From assembly GCA_910586745.1 (NCBI GenBank), contig CAJUJZ010000104.1:1-8001 (forward strand): a stretch of DNA of 8,001 nucleotides. The letters are read 5' to 3'. A model generated the notes under the pieces. That model saw nothing but the letters and a program-made list of their open reading frames with translations, ran no database searches and was not told the origin of the DNA. A program made the translations under genes and the position numbers. Each line of letters opens with the position of its first letter. The stretch's first letter is position 1. Positions 5,470 through 8,001 of this stretch are shown here, piece by piece. The stretch is from an uncultured Mucispirillum sp. Its GTDB lineage: Bacteria; Chrysiogenota; Deferribacteres; Deferribacterales; Mucispirillaceae.

Positions 5470-5570
5470 GTAAAATTACAGCTTAAAAGCTTGTTTAACA
5501 TATAAAAAATACTAAAGCTGTTTTTCTGTTTTTTCCCTATTTGGTCAGGAAAAGACAGCTCTCGCAAAAA

Positions 5571-5710
5571 ATGCTTGTTCCTGTATTTTTTATTATCGTA
5601 TCTTTGGGAATTTGCAGCCAGCTTTTTATTTCCTGCCTAATCGCTGGAAAAAGCTGTCCTTCTTTTTGCTACCCCTCAATACTCACTAAAGAAAATACTT
5701 CCTGTATCTT
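5571..5710. repeat. Dispersed intergenic element, copy B with 60-bp extra segment
   Basis: Bases 5583-5610 and 5671-5710 align with copy A at 1591-1660. Between them lie 60 extra bases (5611-5670) that contain their own perfect 8-bp inverted repeat, AGCTTTTT (5620-5627) with AAAAAGCT (5648-5655). The end of the element almost touches the ferredoxin stop codon. On the - strand AAAAAATAC and GCATTTTTT around 5568-5591 form a terminator-like stem with one mismatch, which could end the ferredoxin message. The rest of 5470-5570 is AT-rich with short inverted repeats and no gene. Confidence 0.7.
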
Positions 5711-5712
5711 GA

Positions 5713-5889
5713 TTAATCTTCTGGTGAGATAGCCTCAACTGGACATTCTTCAGCACAAGCACCGCAGTCAATGCAGATATCTGCATCTATCCATGCTTTG
5801 TCATTTTTTTCACTGATTGCACTAACTGGGCATACTTCCATGCAAGAAGTGCAAAAAGTACAGATATCTTGGTTTACAACATGAGCCAT
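5713..5889 (-). CDS. Clostridial-type 2[4Fe-4S] ferredoxin
   Basis: A 58-residue gene begins MAHVVNQDICTFC and ends at the TAA at 5713-5715. It has two classical cluster motifs C-x2-C-x2-C-x3-CP: cysteines 10, 13, 16, 20 and cysteines 39, 42, 45, 49, each set followed by proline. This is the pseudo-symmetric fold of small bacterial ferredoxins, carrying two [4Fe-4S] clusters and serving as a low-potential electron carrier in the cytoplasm; its length is typical. The ATG has a strong GGAGG site six bases upstream. It has its own promoter (TTGACA at 5948-5943) and is probably a single-gene transcript. It precedes the cysE-iscR operon on the same strand but is 400 bases away. The partner enzyme cannot be told from the sequence. 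Confidence 0.95.
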   Translation of the reverse strand: MAHVVNQDICTFCTSCMEVCPVSAISEKNDKAWIDADICIDCGACAEECPVEAISPED

Positions 5890-5920
5890 AGTAATCCTCC
5901 ACTAAAATAATATTATGATA

Positions 5921-5948
5921 TATGTATATGAATAGCTTAATTTGTCAA
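5921..5948 (-). promoter_or_regulatory. Promoter of the ferredoxin gene
   Basis: The - strand has a consensus TTGACA (5948-5943). The -10 is ambiguous in very AT-rich sequence: TACATA at 16 bases or TATACA at 14 bases are the best choices. Either gives a short leader of about 25 bases before the GGAGG and ATG. Confidence 0.45.
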
Positions 5949-6080
5949 GTAAAAAGATAAGCAAAAGCATATTTTTAATGGAATGGTAAGTTTAAGCTGA
6001 TATATCAATATTTTATATCTATAATGTTACATTGACAAAGTGAGTAAGTTTATATGCAAATGATACAGCAGGCAGATATT

Positions 6081-6114
6081 GTCTTCCTGAGAGAGCAAAT
6101 GCGAACGAAGGAAC
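6081..6114. repeat. Degenerate right-arm fragment of the hairpin repeat family
   Basis: The pattern GTCnTnCTGAG...GCGAA..GAAG resembles the right arm of the 137-bp units (gtcatactgag...gcgaagtatct) in the same orientation, but with an altered, longer centre. It is also close in style to the widespread bacterial CCTGAG...CGAAGGA intergenic repeats. It lies in the 393-base gap between the ferredoxin and the next gene. Confidence 0.45.
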
Positions 6115-6184
6115 TTGTTTACAGATATATCATATATGTTGAACTACTTAAACTGTTATATATCACTGCGGTTATATTTTTTTT

Positions 6185-6216
6185 AGATTCTTCGCCAAAG
6201 GCTCAGAATAGACAGT
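6185..6216. repeat. Solo left-arm copy of the hairpin repeat family
   Basis: The segment starts AGATTCTTCGCC, continues with GGCTCAGAATAGACAGT, and matches the left arm of the 137-bp units apart from the middle (caaag in place of taac). No matching right arm follows, so this is a solo half or a decayed copy. An open frame of 72 codons running through it (6054-6272, +) is explained by the repeat and is not annotated as a gene. Confidence 0.75.
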
Positions 6217-6235
6217 GGATGTGGAAATATATAGT

Positions 6236-6261
6236 AAAAAAAGCCCAGCATAATGCTGGGC
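6236..6261 (-). terminator. Strong intrinsic terminator of the 145-aa/61-aa gene pair
   Basis: GCCCAGCA (6243-6250) and TGCTGGGC (6254-6261) form a perfect 8-bp GC-rich stem with a 3-base loop, followed on the - strand by seven T (6242-6236). It lies 22 bases beyond the stop of the 61-aa gene and cleanly ends that transcript, separating it from the ferredoxin. Confidence 0.9.
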
Positions 6262-6282
6262 GGGAATTGTAAATATTAATTG

Positions 6283-6468
6283 CTATGCAACTTCTCTATA
6301 TACTTCTTCTAATTCTTCCATATTTAAACCATTAAACCATGTAAGATTAGAAAGTTTGCCGCCATTTGCTACATATTCTTTAAAAGACAGTAATACAGCT
6401 AATGCTATACCATCTTGTTCCTGCTGTGCTTTCGCAATCAAATTTTCCAATGCCTGAATAATAACCAT
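6283..6468 (-). CDS. Hypothetical 61-aa protein, second gene of a pair
   Basis: I do not recognise this protein. It is 61 residues long, acidic at the C-terminus, probably all helical in its first half (VIIQALENLIAKAQQEQDGI), with a central AVLLSFKEYVANGG and a tail WFNGLNMEELEEVYREVA. No signal peptide, membrane segment or cysteine is present. The ATG comes one base after the upstream stop, and the AAGGAGG site lies inside the last codons of the upstream gene. That is clear translational coupling and strong support that it is a real gene. It is followed directly by a strong terminator. A small soluble partner of the 145-aa protein is a reasonable inference. Confidence 0.8.
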   Translation of the reverse strand: MVIIQALENLIAKAQQEQDGIALAVLLSFKEYVANGGKLSNLTWFNGLNMEELEEVYREVA

Positions 6469-6469
6469 A

Positions 6470-6907
6470 TTATGCCTCCTTAGTTATCTCTATCCATTTT
6501 GAATAGAGTTTAATATTAAAACCGCCCTGCTCCATTAAGTTTCTTGCCATAATAGAAAAAATTGCATATTCATAATTATTAGCAGAATATATTTTGGTAG
6601 TTTCAACATTATAATCAATATCTATGACATACTTAAATATCATTGCAACAACATTAAGTGCTGTCATTGATTTTTCTAAAACATCCCATTTATAATCTGA
6701 TGTATCTCTAAAATTATTTGAGTAAAATATACTCATTTGTTTTATAGAATTAGGTGCTTTTATTATATCAAATACAGCTAGTCTATCATTAGTATCATTA
6801 TCATACACAAGATAATAATCACATATATCATTTATATCGTCTGGTAACTCAAAATCATTACGAATATCTTCAATATTTTCTTTTGTTATTTGTTTTATAT
6901 CTAACAA
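6470..6907 (-). CDS. Hypothetical 145-aa protein, first gene of a pair
   Basis: I do not recognise this protein with confidence. It is a soluble, acidic, Asp/Asn/Tyr-rich protein. The visible order is an acidic N-terminal part (to about 30), strand-like YYLVYDN and RLAVFDIIK, a helix VLEKSMTALNVVAMIFKYV, then a long C-terminal segment ending GGFNIKLYSKWIEITKEA. The alternation of strands and the last GGF...WIEI strand recall an acetyltransferase-like (GNAT) fold, but no clear acetyl-CoA loop is seen, so this is weak. The start is TTG at 6907, with GAGG eight bases upstream; no ATG occurs before about residue 58, so TTG is the only sensible start. It has its own promoter (6939-6967) and is coupled to the 61-aa gene. 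Confidence 0.75.
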   Translation of the reverse strand: MLDIKQITKENIEDIRNDFELPDDINDICDYYLVYDNDTNDRLAVFDIIKAPNSIKQMSIFYSNNFRDTSDYKWDVLEKSMTALNVVAMIFKYVIDIDYNVETTKIYSANNYEYAIFSIMARNLMEQGGFNIKLYSKWIEITKEA

Positions 6908-6938
6908 GAGACAACCTCACTTCATATAAAGTCTTTAT

Positions 6939-6967
6939 TTTCTAGCATAATAAACTCATATTGTCAA
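6939..6967 (-). promoter_or_regulatory. Promoter of the 145-aa/61-aa gene pair
   Basis: The - strand shows a perfect TTGACA (6967-6962), a 17-base spacer and TAGAAA (6944-6939) preceded by TGC, which makes an extended -10. Transcription would start around 6932, giving a leader of about 25 bases before the TTG start. It lies in the 187-base gap after the 220-aa gene, so the two gene pairs are separate units. Confidence 0.6.
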
Positions 6968-7044
6968 CACTAACTCTATATTTTTAATATAATATTTTTA
7001 AATAAAAATACAATAGATAATGCAAAAATTACATGAACTTAACC

Positions 7045-7070
7045 AAAAATGTTAGACAAAGCTCCACATT
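7045..7070 (-). terminator. Weak terminator-like hairpin after the 220-aa gene
   Basis: On the - strand AATGTGGA and TCTAACATT can pair with one bulge and wobble pairs, then TTTTT follows. It lies about 25 bases after the 220-aa stop, the right place to end that transcript, but the stem is poor. Confidence 0.25.
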
Positions 7071-7094
7071 ATTCAAAACAGGAAAGTTATTTAA

Positions 7095-7757
7095 TTACTT
7101 TTGATTAACCAATGCTGTAAGCAGTAATTCCAAAGATGTTCTGCCCATTAATCTGTAATGAATATCTCTAATTATATCATTAAATGCTTCTTTTTTCATA
7201 TTTATTTTACTACCATTAACTTCCAGAATATGTGTAATAAACATAAATGAAATCATTTCATTATATAAAGCATATGTTTCATGAAATTCTTCTATATTTG
7301 CATTTTTATATTGCAGATGAAAAGGTCTTGTTTTACAAAGCCAATATAGAAGATAAGCACATTTTCTTTCTAAATATGGGTTATCAGAAACAACTTTTAA
7401 ACCTGCTGTTTTCAACTCATCTTTAACATGATTTTTTACAACAGCTCCTGATATTTCTGACATTTTAGAAACTAAAAAATTCATTCTCTTATATCCCCAT
7501 ACATCTCTAGAATATCTTCTAAATGCATCATACAAAGCAACATAATCAACTATACATTCTGTATTTTTATATATATTAAGTTTTTTAGTAATATACTTAA
7601 TATATGTCCCAACATTGTTTATTATATTATTAGTATCATCTCTTGGTTTTAACTCACCATTAGATAATTGATATATACCATTAATAGTTTCATATCTTAT
7701 ATCATCTAATACAACCAACAGTAAATTATGAAACTGGGTTTCCAAATTATCTGCCAT
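7095..7757 (-). CDS. Hypothetical 220-aa protein
   Basis: I do not recognise this protein. Its 220 residues look largely alpha-helical and soluble. Visible blocks are FHNLLLVVLDDIRYETINGIY (about 9-29), a region rich in Asn/Asp (37-48), YVALYDAFRRYSRDVWGYKR (67-86), a Cys/Trp-rich patch CAYLLYWLCKTRPF (133-146), and a C-terminal IRDIHYRLMGRTSLELLLTAL. No catalytic motif, signal peptide or clear membrane helix is present. The ATG has an AAGGA site and lies 8 bases after the stop of the 68-aa gene, so the two form an operon whose promoter is outside the window. Codon use is as AT-rich as its neighbours. Prophage or mobile-element cargo is possible from its orphan nature, but nothing in the sequence proves it. 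Confidence 0.78.
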   Translation of the reverse strand: MADNLETQFHNLLLVVLDDIRYETINGIYQLSNGELKPRDDTNNIINNVGTYIKYITKKLNIYKNTECIVDYVALYDAFRRYSRDVWGYKRMNFLVSKMSEISGAVVKNHVKDELKTAGLKVVSDNPYLERKCAYLLYWLCKTRPFHLQYKNANIEEFHETYALYNEMISFMFITHILEVNGSKINMKKEAFNDIIRDIHYRLMGRTSLELLLTALVNQK

Positions 7758-7765
7758 ATTGCTTT

Positions 7766-7972
7766 CTAATCCTTTGGATTGTCATATACATATTGGAATA
7801 ATGTATTCATTTCATTGATAAATTCGTTCAGCTTTACTTCTGCAGGTTTAACTTTTACCGCATAGCTTGCTGGGTTCTCTTTTTGTTTGTCTATATAAGG
7901 ATTTTTATTAAGCTCATTAAAATCAAATGGCAATTCATCTGGAGTAATATCATCAATTTTTATAATCTCCAT
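7766..7972 (-). CDS. Hypothetical 68-aa protein
   Basis: This is an unrecognised 68-residue, acidic, Pro- and Asn-rich protein (MEIIKIDDITPDELPFDF at the start). The N-terminal half looks extended or disordered and the C-terminal half forms a helix (KLNEFINEMNTLFQYVYDN). The ATG is preceded by a perfect GGAGG seven bases upstream. It is the first gene seen of a pair with the 220-aa protein. The size and order (small acidic protein before a larger one) resemble a small partner or chaperone gene, but this is only a positional analogy. The genes before it, if any, lie beyond the window edge. Confidence 0.72.
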   Translation of the reverse strand: MEIIKIDDITPDELPFDFNELNKNPYIDKQKENPASYAVKVKPAEVKLNEFINEMNTLFQYVYDNPKD

Positions 7973-8001
7973 AATCAGCCTCCAATTAAATTTATTATAA
8001 A

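Noticed and set aside
5541..5732. Open frame of 63 codons on the + strand
   Set aside because: It overlaps the ferredoxin end and the dispersed element copy B, and its start has no Shine-Dalgarno.
6054..6272. Open frame of 72 codons on the + strand, with a TTGACA 17 bases before it
   Set aside because: It runs through both repeat fragments (6081-6114 and 6185-6216) and the opposite-strand terminator, has no good ribosome site, and its C-terminal sequence is just translated repeat.

Overview
The DNA is strongly AT-rich (roughly 30% GC by eye) and bacterial. Shine-Dalgarno sites are mostly GGAGG-like, the genes are compact, and many palindromic repeats lie between them. The Fe-S/cysteine cluster (cysE, iscR, cysteine desulfurase, small conserved protein), the clostridial-type ferredoxin and one good sigma-54 promoter suggest an anaerobic, low-GC, Gram-negative-type bacterium. 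A Deferribacterota relative such as Mucispirillum is my best guess, but that is an impression from gene content and repeat style, not a proof.

Layout. (1) At 2-634 on the + strand is the 3' part of a T4 Rnl1-like RNA ligase whose 5' end lies outside the window. (2) At 635-1727 is about 1.1 kb without a protein gene. It holds two copies of a 39-bp stem-loop repeat, a candidate small RNA on the - strand (sigma-54 box at 936-952, terminator at 854-880), a 137-bp tandem array of snap-back hairpins (1023-1462), and an intergenic element that includes a terminator-like stem. (3) At 1728-5304, all on the - strand and read right to left, are cysE, an IscR-type Rrf2 regulator, an IscS/NifS cysteine desulfurase, an 85-aa conserved-looking protein coupled to it, and an EamA-type transporter. 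(4) At 5305-5712 is the control region of that operon: a promoter with a palindrome between -35 and -10, two leader hairpins, and a second copy of the intergenic element found after the transporter. (5) At 5713-5889 (-) is a 58-aa 2[4Fe-4S] ferredoxin with its own promoter. (6) At 5890-6282 are solo fragments of the hairpin repeat family and a strong terminator. (7) At 6283-7972 (-) are four unrecognised genes in two pairs, the left pair with its own promoter and terminator.

Working together. CysE makes O-acetylserine for cysteine synthesis, the desulfurase withdraws sulfur from cysteine for Fe-S clusters and other sulfur transfer, and the Rrf2 protein carries the three-cysteine signature of an Fe-S-sensing repressor. 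The natural reading is a sulfur/Fe-S supply operon under feedback control, with the palindrome in the cysE promoter as the probable operator. No iscU-type scaffold is seen in the window. The most unusual items are the sigma-54 small-RNA candidate, the structured cysE leader, the tandem snap-back array, the RNA ligase and the orphan four-gene block.
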